From Nitrosospira sp. (GTDB lineage: Bacteria > Pseudomonadota > Gammaproteobacteria > Burkholderiales > Nitrosomonadaceae): 5,262 nucleotides of DNA. Where the stretch lies: the NCBI GenBank assembly GCA_030453055.1, contig JAKDLC010000171.1:1-5262 (forward strand), in the 5' to 3' direction. How positions within the stretch are numbered: position 1 is the stretch's first letter; every line of letters begins with the position of its first letter. The notes under the pieces were generated by a model. It was not told the DNA's origin. It saw only the letters and a program-made list of their open reading frames with translations, and did not search any database. Below are positions 4,830 to 5,262 of the stretch, in pieces. The position numbers and the translations under genes are program-made.

Positions 4830-5222
4830 ATGACTCGATCTCCGGGAATAGCGGTTTCGGCGCCAGCCTTCCCCCCCTTTAAATTGAATCCCAACCTCGA
4901 CCGCCTCCAACCCTACCCCTTCCAGAAGCTGCATGAGCTGTTCGAGGGAATCGAGCCGGAACCGGCTTTCGCTCCCATCAATCTGCACATCGGTGAGCCC
5001 AAACACGCCACGCCGGATTTCATTCGCCAAGTTCTGGCGGACAACCTCGCCGGGATGGCGCTTTATCCCACGACCCTCGGCGCCGGGTCGCTGCGCGCGA
5101 GCATCGGCGCCTGGTTGACACGGCGTTATCACTTGCCCGCGATCGATCCGGACACAGAGATTATTCCCGTTAACGGGAGCCGTGAAGCGCTGTTCTCTTT
5201 TGCCCAGGCAGTGATTGATTAG
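4830..5222 (+). CDS. dapC: N-terminal part of DapC, succinyldiaminopimelate transaminase, interrupted by in-frame TAG
   Basis: The first third of a class I/II PLP-dependent aminotransferase of about 400 residues that converts N-succinyl-2-amino-6-ketopimelate to N-succinyl-LL-diaminopimelate in lysine and peptidoglycan synthesis. The betaproteobacterial DapC opening is clear: N-P-N-L-D-R-L-Q-P-Y-P-F (20-31), I-G-E-P-K-H-A-T-P (54-62), Y-P-T-T-L-G-A-G-S-L-R (79-89), and N-G-S-R-E-A-L-F-S-F-A-Q (115-126), the segment that cradles the PLP phosphate. The frame closes at TAG 5220-5222 after 130 residues, before the PLP lysine, yet the next 13 codons continue in frame to E-A-I-V-V-C-Q-H-P-F, resembling the family's V-V-x-P-N-P-F. 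So this is probably a full-length gene hit by a nonsense change, a pseudogene, or a sequence error near the window edge. The start is uncertain: family members begin at the N-P-N-L segment, here preceded by TTG at 4884. Neither start has a Shine-Dalgarno. Confidence 0.75.
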   Translation: MTRSPGIAVSAPAFPPFKLNPNLDRLQPYPFQKLHELFEGIEPEPAFAPINLHIGEPKHATPDFIRQVLADNLAGMALYPTTLGAGSLRASIGAWLTRRYHLPAIDPDTEIIPVNGSREALFSFAQAVID

Positions 5223-5262
5223 TCAGTTTCCGAAGCAATCGTAGTTTGCCAGCACCCGTTTT

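Noticed and set aside
5220..5222. Amber codon reassignment or selenocysteine-like recoding to explain the TAG in dapC
   Set aside because: TAG ends the transporter (3898-3900) and the small membrane gene, and selenocysteine uses TGA; a point mutation or sequence error is simpler.

Overview
The window looks like a chromosomal stretch from a betaproteobacterium, probably of the Nitrosomonadales (ammonia- or iron-oxidiser type). The grounds are a CNP1-like periplasmic protein, a family I associate mainly with betaproteobacteria, and a DapC-type aminotransferase whose N-terminus reads like the betaproteobacterial enzyme. The taxonomic call is inference from protein resemblance, not from a marker gene.

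Layout. Positions 46-114 (+) hold a 22-residue single-helix membrane protein with a good ribosome binding site. Positions 170-2088 are a GC-rich islet of three minus-strand genes: a ribbon-helix-helix antitoxin (1819-2088), its PIN-family toxin overlapping it by one base (1400-1819), and a self-inhibited (class II) Fic AMP-transferase with a C-terminal winged helix (170-1288). Two lines counted in the islet are 75% and 72% G+C, against 52-53% for two lines counted in the flanking housekeeping-like genes, so the islet was probably acquired. From 2267 to 4809 the minus strand carries a CNP1-like exported protein, a D-2-hydroxyacid dehydrogenase and a DMT/EamA transporter. At the right edge a plus-strand gene, dapC (lysine/diaminopimelate synthesis), starts divergently from the transporter and meets an in-frame TAG at 5220-5222. 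Family-like sequence appears to continue in the same frame after the stop.

The most interesting structure is the fic control region, 1278-1374. The 10-bp half-site AATCTCCGCA occurs three times in the same orientation. Two copies have a near-perfect inverted partner (9/10 each, 4- and 5-bp spacers). One palindrome covers the -10 box, predicted transcription start and start codon of fic; the other lies just upstream of its -35 box. Their centres are about five helical turns apart. This is the expected arrangement for a Fic protein that represses its own promoter through its winged helix. The antitoxin gene has a similar layout: a promoter that would give an essentially leaderless mRNA, a small inverted repeat over the -10, and a perfect 16-bp palindrome upstream of the -35.

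No tRNA, rRNA, CRISPR array or insertion sequence was recognised, and no gene-free stretch exceeds 300 bases.
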